Below, piece by piece: positions 1-6,600 of a stretch of 21,381 nucleotides of DNA; the first letter of the stretch is position 1, and every line of letters starts with the position of its first letter. This DNA comes from a virus: positions 1 to 21,381 of IMG/VR virus record IMGVR_UViG_3300044700_000275. One strand, 5' to 3'. The notes beneath the pieces are model-generated. The model saw nothing but the letters and a program-made list of their open reading frames with translations. It had not been told where the DNA came from and did not search any database. The translations under genes were made by a program, and so were the position numbers.

Positions 1-14
1 AGCTCGAGACGCCA

Positions 15-94
15 GCCCGAGTGGTGGAATTGGTAGACACGCATGACTTAGGATCATGTTCTTCGGAGTGGAGGTTCGAGTCCTCTCTCGGGCA
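15..94 (+). tRNA. tRNA-Leu (anticodon UAG)
   Basis: The acceptor stem GCCCGAG (15-21) pairs with CTCGGGC (87-93), with discriminator A94. The anticodon arm CATGA/TCATG closes the loop CTTAGGA, giving anticodon TAG at 49-51. A long variable arm and a T-arm with GGTTCGAGTCC fit a class II leucine tRNA. CCA is not encoded. It would read CUA/CUN codons. Confidence 0.97.
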
Positions 95-232
95 CTTGCT
101 ATTTGCGCTGGAGCTGATAATCCAGAATGCCGTAGCAAGATAGAGGGTAAGCCTCTGTTATATCCTTGAGGTATATTACGCTTACTCCATCAACAACACC
201 CCTCAAGCCTATCAACGATGCTCAAACAGAGG
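95..232 (+). ncRNA. candidate structured RNA between tRNA-Leu and tRNA-Val
   Basis: This 145-base spacer has no ORF but folds into two nested stem systems. CTTGCTA (95-101) pairs with TAGCAAG (133-139), enclosing CTGGA (108-112) with TCCAG (121-125). Next, CCTCTGTT (152-159) pairs with AACAGAGG (225-232), enclosing CTTGAGG (165-171) with CCTCAAG (201-207). All four stems are perfect. It could be a small stable RNA like those in the T4 tRNA cluster, a degenerate tRNA, or only a processing spacer. Function is unknown, and the strand is inferred from the flanking tRNAs. Confidence 0.4.
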
Positions 233-239
233 GGTCACT

Positions 240-311
240 GGGCGATTAACTCAGCGGTAGAGTGGCCTCCTTACAAGTGGTAAGTCACTGGTTCGAATCC
301 AGTATCGCCCA
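240..311 (+). tRNA. tRNA-Val (anticodon UAC)
   Basis: The acceptor GGGCGAT (240-246) pairs with ATCGCCC (304-310), discriminator A311. The D-arm is ACTC/GAGT and the T-arm ACTGG/CCAGT. The anticodon loop CTTACAA (270-276) gives TAC at 272-274. The anticodon stem GCCTC/GTGGT contains a U-U mismatch (268 with 278, the 30:40 pair) and a G-U outer pair. CCA is not encoded. It would read GUA/GUN codons. Confidence 0.95.
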
Positions 312-339
312 TCAATTTATACTAATTAAATGAAAGAAA

Positions 340-591
340 ATGTTATCAATAAGATGCCGCATGTGTGGCAAAGAGTTAGAGGCTCACCCAGTCAAAACTA
401 GATCATGCGGGTGTCCAAATATGACATCCATAACTGGAGATAAAATCTCTGCCATTGACCTGTCTGAAGTTGTATTGCTGAATTCTGAAAATATTGTAAA
501 GAAACAACCATTGTTGTCAAATGCTGACCTAAAATACCAAGAAGACCGAAGAAAAAGAAAGGTCCGTAAACTAGACTTCGAGGTACGCTAA
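340..591 (+). CDS. small four-cysteine (zinc-ribbon-like) phage protein
   Basis: This encodes 83 residues of unknown function. Near the N terminus is a CRMC pair (Cys6, Cys9) followed by CGC (Cys23, Cys25), a spacing compatible with a small zinc ribbon. The C-terminal end is strongly basic (RRKRKVRK), which suggests nucleic-acid contact. I recall similar small proteins in many T4-like cyanophages but cannot search for them. The start is the ATG at 340. The stop overlaps the next start as TAATG, so the two genes are probably co-translated. It sits between tRNA-Val and tRNA-Ser, in the tRNA-bearing early/middle part. Zinc binding is inferred from spacing only. Confidence 0.8.
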   Translation: MLSIRCRMCGKELEAHPVKTRSCGCPNMTSITGDKISAIDLSEVVLLNSENIVKKQPLLSNADLKYQEDRRKRKVRKLDFEVR

Positions 592-806
592 TGACACACT
601 CTCCCAATTCCGAACAATCTGCTCTCACAACTGAAGAATGGAACGAATTGGTAGCTCTAAAAGATTTGATCAATCAAAATCCAGCAGCGGTAGTTCCAGA
701 AAAGATGGAACTATTCACTCAACTTTTGGTTCGATCTTGGGACGCAAAGTGTGATCCCCCTGACACTAGTAAATGGCGTAAAGATCATCCATTAAATGAG
801 TGTTGA
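591..806 (+). CDS. small hypothetical protein, partner of the four-cysteine gene
   Basis: This encodes 71 residues with no recognised domain. It is hydrophilic, with a predicted helical centre (residues about 15-50, rich in Glu, Leu and Asn) and a Cys near the C terminus. It begins at the A that ends the previous stop codon (TAATG), indicating translational coupling with the zinc-ribbon-like gene. Its stop codon lies inside the -35 box of the tRNA-Ser promoter, showing how tightly the region is packed. The pairing with the upstream gene resembles a conserved cyanophage doublet as I recall it. No function can be assigned. Confidence 0.75.
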   Translation: MTHSPNSEQSALTTEEWNELVALKDLINQNPAAVVPEKMELFTQLLVRSWDAKCDPPDTSKWRKDHPLNEC

Positions 807-832
807 CAAAACCTTGCAGGATGGTTTATAAT
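803..832 (+). promoter_or_regulatory. sigma70-type promoter for tRNA-Ser
   Basis: A perfect TTGACA (803-808) and a perfect TATAAT (827-832) are separated by 18 bases. An inverted repeat CAGGAT (817-822)/ATCCTG (831-836) overlaps the -10 box. Initiation would fall near 839, just before the tRNA at 845. The -35 overlaps the stop codon of the preceding gene. Confidence 0.8.
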
Positions 833-844
833 CCTGTTAAATCT

Positions 845-929
845 GGAAGGGTGGTCGAGTGGTTGATGGCTCTAGTCTTGAAAACTAGCGATGTGAGAGC
901 ATCCGTGGGTTCGAATCCCACCCCTTCCG
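845..929 (+). tRNA. tRNA-Ser (anticodon UGA)
   Basis: The acceptor GGAAGGG (845-851) pairs with CCCTTCC (922-928), with the serine-typical discriminator G929. The anticodon stem CTAGT/ACTAG closes CTTGAAA, giving TGA at 879-881. It has a long variable arm (class II). CCA is not encoded. A UUCG-capped hairpin (930-943, TTGCC/GGCAA) follows immediately and probably marks the 3' processing boundary. Confidence 0.97.
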
Positions 930-987
930 TTGCCTTCGGGCAATCATGTATCGAAACCTCAAGTACTAGTTGAGATATGTGAAAAAC

Positions 988-1009
988 AAAACCTTGTCGA
1001 GGTTTTTTT
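988..1009 (+). terminator. intrinsic terminator after tRNA-Ser
   Basis: AAAACCT (988-994) pairs with AGGTTTT (1000-1006) around a 5-base loop, and the T-run continues to 1009. It would end the tRNA-Ser transcript before the outer-membrane-like gene. Confidence 0.65.
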
Positions 1010-1052
1010 CATCTGCGGGTATCCATTCCGCAAGTAAATTAGAGGTATAAAC

Positions 1053-1430
1053 ATGATCAAATCCGCTATCGCAGCTGTTGCTGCTACTCCTTTCCTTGCT
1101 TCGGCTGCGTTTGCTGGCCCTTATGTTGAGAGCAAGACCACTACTGCCCTTTCTGATGGCACCTACAAGGGTGCTCAAACCGAACTTCGCATCGGTTACG
1201 AAGAAAAAGTTGCTCCTACCGTGGCAATTTTTGGCGAAATTGGTCCTGGTTATGAGTGGACCAAAGGCACCACTACTACCACTGGCGAAACTGTTGCCGT
1301 TGGTGAAGTTGGTGTGAAAATCAAAGCAACCGATAAGGTTGGCGTGAATGCCAAAGTGACTGGTGAGTATGGCAACACCAGCAAAATCTTTGACCTGGGT
1401 GGTGAACTGAAAGTTCGTTACTCGTTCTGA
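1053..1430 (+). CDS. secreted outer-membrane beta-barrel-like protein
   Basis: This encodes 125 residues. Residues 1-21 form a clear Sec signal peptide (Lys3, an Ala-rich hydrophobic core, AFA before the cleavage point at 21/22). The mature part of about 104 residues alternates hydrophobic and polar residues in short strands separated by Gly/Thr/Asp turns, and ends in Arg-Tyr-Ser-Phe. A terminal aromatic residue is the classic beta-signal of outer-membrane barrels. A good ribosome site AGAGGT lies at 1041-1046, 6 bases before the ATG. The DUF401-like gene follows after 6 bases. Small secreted barrels of this type occur in cyanophages as I recall. Roles in superinfection exclusion, envelope remodelling or uptake are inference. 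Codons look more host-like than in the flanking small genes. Confidence 0.75.
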   Translation: MIKSAIAAVAATPFLASAAFAGPYVESKTTTALSDGTYKGAQTELRIGYEEKVAPTVAIFGEIGPGYEWTKGTTTTTGETVAVGEVGVKIKATDKVGVNAKVTGEYGNTSKIFDLGGELKVRYSF

Positions 1431-1436
1431 TAACAT

Positions 1437-2477
1437 ATGGATCTACTAATGGGTATCTGGGAGAAACTTCTGTTTCTCCCTTACATCATCGGCATCATGA
1501 TTGTCGGTGGTCTCGTAAAACAATACGGAGTGCTCAACGAAGTATTCGTAGCACTTCGCAAAATCTTCAAGTCAAATAGACTTGTAGTTGCTGCTACTGC
1601 TTTAGCTGGTGGTGTTCTACCCATTGAAGGGCGTGTCGTTATGTCGGCACCCCTTCTAGACTCCATCGCTTCAGACAAATCGCAATCTCGTTCCAAGTTT
1701 GGTATTGTAGATTATCTTTCTACTCACCACTATTACTGGTGGTCACCACTTGAGAAGACTGTGGTTCTTCCGATGGCAGCACTGGGTCTATCCTACACAC
1801 AATTTCTAGGATATACTTTGGTTCCCCTCATCATTACACTTGCGTTTGCTGGATCTTTTATCTTTGCTTATGTAAAGGAAACTGATGTGGAGATTATCCA
1901 AGAGACCCGTACTTTTAGTTGGAACAGACTTCTGAAAGGTTGGGCACCTATCGTTGCTACGATGTGGTTCCTGGTTTGCTATGGCGATCCTGATATGCCT
2001 TACCTGTTCTCTGTTTGGTTTGGTGGTCTTGCTGCTTACTATTCATTCATCTGTAATGATTGGAAGTGGGGTCGTTATATCAACTGGAAGTTTGCTGGTC
2101 TTGCAGCACTGGTTCTTACCCTTGCTGCTGTGATGGGCGAGATCAAAGAACCAGTCATGGAATACCTGAAACTGACTGCTGAGCAGGGCACTGCTGCCCT
2201 CTATACGGTCTCTGTTGTGGGGTTCCTGGCATCGTTCGCCATGGGTTCCTCTGGTAAGTATGCTGGCATCGTCTCGCTGCTTGCTAAGGCATTTGGTCCT
2301 GGCTACTTGACATGGTTCCTCTGTGTGGAGTATGCTGGGTACATCATCTCACCGATGCACAAGTGCCTGCTGATCGGTCAGCAATACTTTGGCACTCCTA
2401 TCAAAACTTATTACAAAGTTCTTGGATGGTTGATTGCTGCTTTGGTTGGATGGGGAGCACTAACGCTAGTGTTCTGA
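1437..2477 (+). CDS. polytopic inner-membrane protein, DUF401/ion-transporter-like
   Basis: This encodes 346 residues with about eight to ten hydrophobic segments along the whole length. Two conserved-looking hairpins resemble the DUF401 family of the ion-transporter superfamily: a Gly-Gly-x-Leu-Pro segment followed by SAPLLD near residues 58-75, and ISPMHKCLL near 304-312. Both are polar, proline-containing stretches of the kind that form re-entrant substrate-binding loops. It directly follows the secreted barrel-like gene, so the two are probably one transcript. A weak hairpin (2486-2501) follows. The family's substrate is unknown to me. Assignment is from pattern memory, not a search. ATG 1449 (Met5) is an alternative start; neither start has a strong ribosome site. 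Confidence 0.7.
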   Translation: MDLLMGIWEKLLFLPYIIGIMIVGGLVKQYGVLNEVFVALRKIFKSNRLVVAATALAGGVLPIEGRVVMSAPLLDSIASDKSQSRSKFGIVDYLSTHHYYWWSPLEKTVVLPMAALGLSYTQFLGYTLVPLIITLAFAGSFIFAYVKETDVEIIQETRTFSWNRLLKGWAPIVATMWFLVCYGDPDMPYLFSVWFGGLAAYYSFICNDWKWGRYINWKFAGLAALVLTLAAVMGEIKEPVMEYLKLTAEQGTAALYTVSVVGFLASFAMGSSGKYAGIVSLLAKAFGPGYLTWFLCVEYAGYIISPMHKCLLIGQQYFGTPIKTYYKVLGWLIAALVGWGALTLVF

Positions 2478-2485
2478 TATATACT

Positions 2486-2504
2486 GGGAGGGAAACCTCC
2501 CTTT
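2486..2504 (+). terminator. hairpin after DUF401-like gene
   Basis: GGGAGG (2486-2491) pairs with CCTCCC (2496-2501) around a GAAA tetraloop, followed by only TTT. It is a weak terminator or an mRNA 3'-end hairpin just before tRNA-Pro. Confidence 0.5.
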
Positions 2505-2507
2505 CAG

Positions 2508-2581
2508 CGGAATGTAGCTCAGTTTGGTAGAGCACTCGCTTTGGGAGCGAGATGTCGCAGGTTCGAATCCTGTCATTCCGA
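2508..2581 (+). tRNA. tRNA-Pro (anticodon UGG)
   Basis: The acceptor CGGAATG (2508-2514) pairs with CATTCCG (2574-2580), discriminator A2581. The anticodon stem CTCGC/GCGAG closes TTTGGGA, giving TGG at 2542-2544. The T-arm has GGTTCGAATCC. CCA is not encoded. It would read CCA/CCN codons. Confidence 0.97.
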
Positions 2582-2609
2582 CTTGACTATATAATTTTTA
2601 ACGTGCCAC

Positions 2610-2855
2610 ATGTCATTTACCATCTATTCAAAACCAGGATGTCCCTATTGTGAAAAGTGCATTGCTGTACTGGAACATGAAGGTTTCACCCACGTTGTTT
2701 ATGAATTAGAAAAAGATTTTACAAGAGAAGAATTTTATTCCGAATTTGGTGAAGGATCCACCTTTCCCCAAATTACTTTAGATGGTATACAACTAGGTGG
2801 ATGCCGAGAAACAATCACTTACCTACAAGAAAATAATGTCTGCTGTAATGTCTGA
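2610..2855 (+). CDS. glutaredoxin (CPYC type)
   Basis: This encodes 81 residues, a normal length for a single-domain glutaredoxin. The active site CPYC is at residues 11-14, the cis-proline motif TFP at 51-53 and the GG glutathione-binding turn at 63-64. It would transfer electrons from glutathione in the host cytoplasm, most likely to ribonucleotide reductase, the role of T4 NrdC. Extra cysteines (17, 65, 78, 79) are unusual, in particular a CC pair near the C terminus. It lies 28 bases after tRNA-Pro. A TATAAT (2590-2595) without a clear -35 may help transcription. Its 3' end overlaps the antitoxin-like gene. Confidence 0.93.
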   Translation: MSFTIYSKPGCPYCEKCIAVLEHEGFTHVVYELEKDFTREEFYSEFGEGSTFPQITLDGIQLGGCRETITYLQENNVCCNV

Positions 2856-3096
2856 AGAAGTAACCGAAATCACAGAACTGGAACTGGAAAAAAACTTTGA
2901 TGAAATCATAGAGCGTGTTGAAGCTGGTGAAACATTCATCATTCGTAGGGAAGATGGATCGGCAGTTGCCATGGTCCCAGCTTCAGTCGTTGAGGAGGCA
3001 GGAGTAGATCTGTCAGCACTTTCTAAAAAGGCAGACCCCCTTGACAATGACGATGAACTGTGGGATAATTACTTTGATCACGACGAAGGAACTTGA
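2848..3096 (+). CDS. Phd/YefM-type antitoxin-like protein
   Basis: This encodes 82 residues from ATG 2848. ATG 2836 is also possible, giving 86 residues; an in-frame GTG at 2797 lies deep inside the glutaredoxin gene and is unlikely. Residues about 4-45 match the Phd/YefM N-terminal fold: a short strand, the pattern NFDEIIERVEAGE, then a strand of the type FIIRREDGSAVAMVP. This domain dimerises and binds operator DNA. The acidic tail (DNDDELWDNYFDHDEGT) sits where antitoxins carry the toxin-neutralising segment. No RelE/YoeB or Doc-like toxin lies next to it. It could neutralise a host toxin or act as a plain transcription regulator; both are inference. The overlap with the next start is TGATG. 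Confidence 0.72.
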   Translation: MSEEVTEITELELEKNFDEIIERVEAGETFIIRREDGSAVAMVPASVVEEAGVDLSALSKKADPLDNDDELWDNYFDHDEGT

Positions 3097-3335
3097 TGAC
3101 CAAACCGACTGTTGTTCTTGAACGCTTCCCTTATCGCTATGTTACTTGTGGAGAACTAGAGATCAACGGCAAACCCGATTGCCGTATTCAAAAGTTCAAT
3201 GAATGGACCAAGCGTTACAGCGATATGTATTATTGTGATAATGAACTTCAACTGCATACTGCTCTTGAAGATTTTGAGTATACTAAATGGTTAGATCCTG
3301 ATCCTGAGGTTGGTGCCTATCGTCACTGGACCTAA
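3096..3335 (+). CDS. small hypothetical protein
   Basis: This encodes 79 residues from ATG 3096, which shares its A with the preceding stop (TGATG). An upstream in-frame TTG (3093) is less likely. The protein is rich in aromatic residues and Asp/Glu and has three cysteines. I see no membrane segment and no RelE, Doc or PIN toxin pattern, so the position after an antitoxin-like gene does not make it a toxin on present evidence. Translational coupling suggests it is expressed together with that gene. Function unknown. Confidence 0.72.
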   Translation: MTKPTVVLERFPYRYVTCGELEINGKPDCRIQKFNEWTKRYSDMYYCDNELQLHTALEDFEYTKWLDPDPEVGAYRHWT

Positions 3336-3566
3336 GCATCAAGTCCTGGAATGACTTAAAACTTATCCTGGTGGAGTCAAATTTGACCCTATTATGCCCG
3401 TGATGGAGACACGTTAACAACCCTGGTCGGGAACCCCCTCGATGAGTTTCCAGTTTCTCTCAAAAACTGGTGGTGCGGATGGGATACTCTCCCCGCCTGG
3501 TTTCTTGTTTCCAGTCAAAGAACAAGTGGCGAGCCTGCTCAAAGGGGATTGACCATCCCCATCCCT
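3336..3566 (+). ncRNA. hairpin-rich intergenic region, candidate non-coding RNA
   Basis: This 231-base gap has no credible ORF but contains a row of perfect inverted repeats: AAGTC/GACTT (3341-3345, 3353-3357), the 12-base palindrome GTCAAATTTGAC (3376-3387), CCAGTTT/AAACTGG (3450-3456, 3464-3470), CTTGTT/AACAAG (3504-3509, 3521-3526) and GGGGAT/ATCCCC (3544-3549, 3555-3560). The last ends 6 bases before tRNA-Gly. The density suggests a structured transcript or processing signals. Strand is inferred from the flanking genes. Confidence 0.4.
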
Positions 3567-3638
3567 GCGGACATAGTTCAGTGGTAGAACGCTATCCTTC
3601 CAAGTTAGATGTCGTCGGTTCGAATCCGATTGTCCGCT
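3567..3638 (+). tRNA. tRNA-Gly (anticodon UCC)
   Basis: The acceptor GCGGACA (3567-3573) pairs with TGTCCGC (3631-3637), discriminator T3638 as expected for glycine. The D-arm is GTTC/GAAC. The anticodon loop CTTCCAA gives TCC at 3599-3601. The anticodon stem CTATC/GTTAG contains a U-U mismatch at 3595/3605 (the 30:40 pair). CCA is not encoded. It would read GGA/GGN codons. Confidence 0.96.
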
Positions 3639-3649
3639 TATTCACAGCC

Positions 3650-3656
3650 ATAAATA
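3650..3656 (+). promoter_or_regulatory. late promoter motif before tail fibre
   Basis: ATAAATA resembles the T4 gp55-dependent late promoter TATAAATA and its cyanophage variant. It lies 35 bases upstream of the tail-fibre ATG, the right distance for late structural expression. Confidence 0.55.
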
Positions 3657-3690
3657 AACGAGAGAACTAGTATCCGTTTGGTAAGTATAA

Positions 3691-6600
3691 ATGGCTGACC
3701 GCTTCCCATTGATTGTTAATGCTGTTTCACGAAAGATAGAAGAACTGATATCTGGTGATAATTTAAATCTTAGTGGCAACAACATTATTGCTAATAACTC
3801 TGGTGGTACTGCTGGGCAGTATTTGAAAACCACAGGCACAGAAGTTATTTGGGATAGTCCTGGTGATGTTTATTTAACTGTACCACAAACATTAACAAAT
3901 AAAACGATTGAATCTTCAATCATTTCTGGAACGACCAATACATTCACATTCATTCCAAACTCTGCTTTAGTTAATTCATCTATTACTGTTAATGGTGTTG
4001 CGATTGCTTTGGGTGGAACTGTAACAACCCCAGATAACAATACAACCTATTCCATCTCAGCTCAAGATGGTGGTAATGCAGCAACTAAAGTTATTCGTTT
4101 AACTTCTGGTGGTAATGCGGGTGCTGGTGTAGATGATGACGTAAGTTTAGTAGCGGGAACTAACGTAACATTAAGTAGAACTGGCGATGCTATTACCATC
4201 AACTCCAGTTATGTTGATACAAATACTGTTACTCGTGTTGCAGCAAGTGGTGGCGTTTTAGTTTCTGGTGATGTAACTTTTGCAGTTAGTGGTAATGCTG
4301 CTGGTATTTCGCAGGTTGGAAATACCATTACCATTGCTGCAAACTATGTCAATACTGTTACAAGATTAAGAGGAACAGCAGCTGGAACTTATACCTCTGG
4401 AGATTTACAACTTCTTGCTGGAAGTAATGTAACGATTACTCAATCTTCTGGAACACCCACTGACATCACTATTGCCTCTCAAGATACTATTACTAGGTTG
4501 AGAGCATCTGGGGGAACATTTGGAACTGGTGATTTTACAATTGCCACAGCAACTGGATCAACAACAGCAGGAGCAAATGGTGTCAATACAACCACTGGTG
4601 CAGCATCTATATCTCAAGTTGGTAACACACTAACAATTGATGCACAATATGTAGATACTGTAACCAGCATAAAAGCAAATGGTGAAGCAGATGGAAATGC
4701 TAGAACTGGAATAATCAATATTGTTGGTGGCGGTGATACAACTGTAACCAGAGGATCTGGAGCTACCGCAAACACTTTTACTATTAGTTCAACAGATAAT
4801 GACACCACGTACTCAGCTGGAACTGCGATTACATTAACTGGCACCACATTCTCACTCAAGAATAATGCCAACCTAACTGGTAATAGATTACTCAAATGGG
4901 ATAGTGGTAACTCACAGGTAACAAATAGTATTATCTCTGACGATGGATCGGTAGTAACTATTGCTGGTGACCTTACTGTTACTGGTGCTACAACAACTCT
5001 TACTAGTCAAACTCTTGTTATTGCTGACGCACAGATTGAACTCAGAAAAGGATTGAACCTAACTGGTGTTGATGCTGGCGTTCAAGTTAATAGAACCACT
5101 AATGCTCTAGGTGTTGTTTCATCCTACAGCGTAATGCAGTGGTTTGAAACTGGTGGTTATTGGAGAGTTTATGATGGTTCAGTTGCTAACAGATTGGTAA
5201 CAGAAGGAGAGACACAAACTCTCACAAACAAAACACTCACCAACCCAACACTTACCACACCAACTCTTGGTGCTGCTACAGCTACAACAATCAATGGTTT
5301 AGCAATCTCTCAAGTTGTTAGTGGAACTCTAACGATTGCTAACAACAAAACATTTACATGTAACAACACTCTAACCTTCAGTGGAACTGATGCTTCTACT
5401 GTTGGTTTTGGTACTGGTGGAACTGTTGTTTATACAACCAACAACCTATCAGTATTTCAATCAACAACTTCAGCACAACTTCGTGGTGTTCTCAGTGATG
5501 AAACTGGAACTGGTGTTGCAGTGTTTGGAACCTCACCAACATTCACAACCAGCGTTCTTACTGGCAGCACCACATTTGCTGTCTTCAACACTACCGCAAC
5601 AACGATTAATGCTTTTGGTGCTGCTACTACTGTCAGTCTTGGTGCTACAACTGGTACAACGACAGTAAGAAACTCACTACAAGTTAATGGAACAACAAAC
5701 TTAGGTGACGTTGTTGGTGATGTAATCAATCTAAATGGAACTGTAGACTTTGTTAATGCTGACTTTACCATTCGTGGTGGTGGTGCTAACCCAATTGCGA
5801 TTGGTAGAGGTGGTAATGCGATTGCCACCAACACCAGAATGGGTTACAACTGCTTGAACTCAAACACCTCGGGTAGTCAGAACGTTGCTATTGGATATGA
5901 AGCTTCAAAGACTATTAACTCTGGTGCTGGAACTGTTGCTATTGGTTATCAGGCACTCACAAACGCAAGCACGGGTCAGAACAATATTGCTATTGGTAGA
6001 TCTGCACTTACTGGTATTTTAACAGGTCAAAGAAACGTTGGCGTTGGATCCAATACTTTAGAAGGAAATACAACTGGAACTGATAACGTTGCTATTGGTT
6101 ACTATGCTGGTGCTGGTGCTACTGGAAATGGTAACGTATTAATAGGACCAGCACCTGATGGTAATAACACCAACGTAACTCACACACCACCAACACCATC
6201 AGGAGACAACCAGTTAGTTATTGGTTCTGGAACTGCTACATGGGTCCGTGGTGATGCTAACTTCGATGTTACGCTACCACAAAACGCTAATGTTGGTGGT
6301 AACTTGACTGTTAGTGGAAATTTGATTGTTAATGGAACAACAACTTCAATCAATACAAACGTACTGAGTGTCGATGATAAACTGATTGATCTTGCTGACG
6401 TTTCTGCCAGAACATTCTCGGCAACTATTGTAAGTAATAGTGCTAACATCACTGCTATCTCACCTGTTACGGGATTGATCCCTGGTATGGCAGTTAGTAT
6501 TTCAACTGCTGGTTTGAGTGTTCCTGTTGGCACCACGATTGCTTCGATTACAAATAACACTGCTACGTTATCAAACCCAGTTACTGGTTCTTCTGGAACA

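Noticed and set aside
1-14. 3' end of another tRNA at the window edge
   Set aside because: The bases could be part of a T-arm and acceptor stem, but too few are present to test pairing.
966-1436. 156-residue minus-strand ORF
   Set aside because: It is antisense to the secreted barrel-like gene, which has a signal peptide, a good ribosome site and sensible codons. The minus ORF has a shadow-like composition.
2797-2847. N-terminal extension of the antitoxin-like gene from GTG 2797
   Set aside because: It lies within the glutaredoxin coding region, adds residues outside the Phd/YefM domain, and better ATG starts exist at 2836 and 2848.
3096-3335. Toxin partner for the antitoxin-like gene
   Set aside because: Position would fit, but no RelE, YoeB, Doc or PIN pattern is seen. 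It is kept as unknown.
3470-3670. 66-residue plus-strand ORF across tRNA-Gly
   Set aside because: It runs through a tRNA gene and a hairpin-rich spacer, and the protein looks like translated RNA structure.
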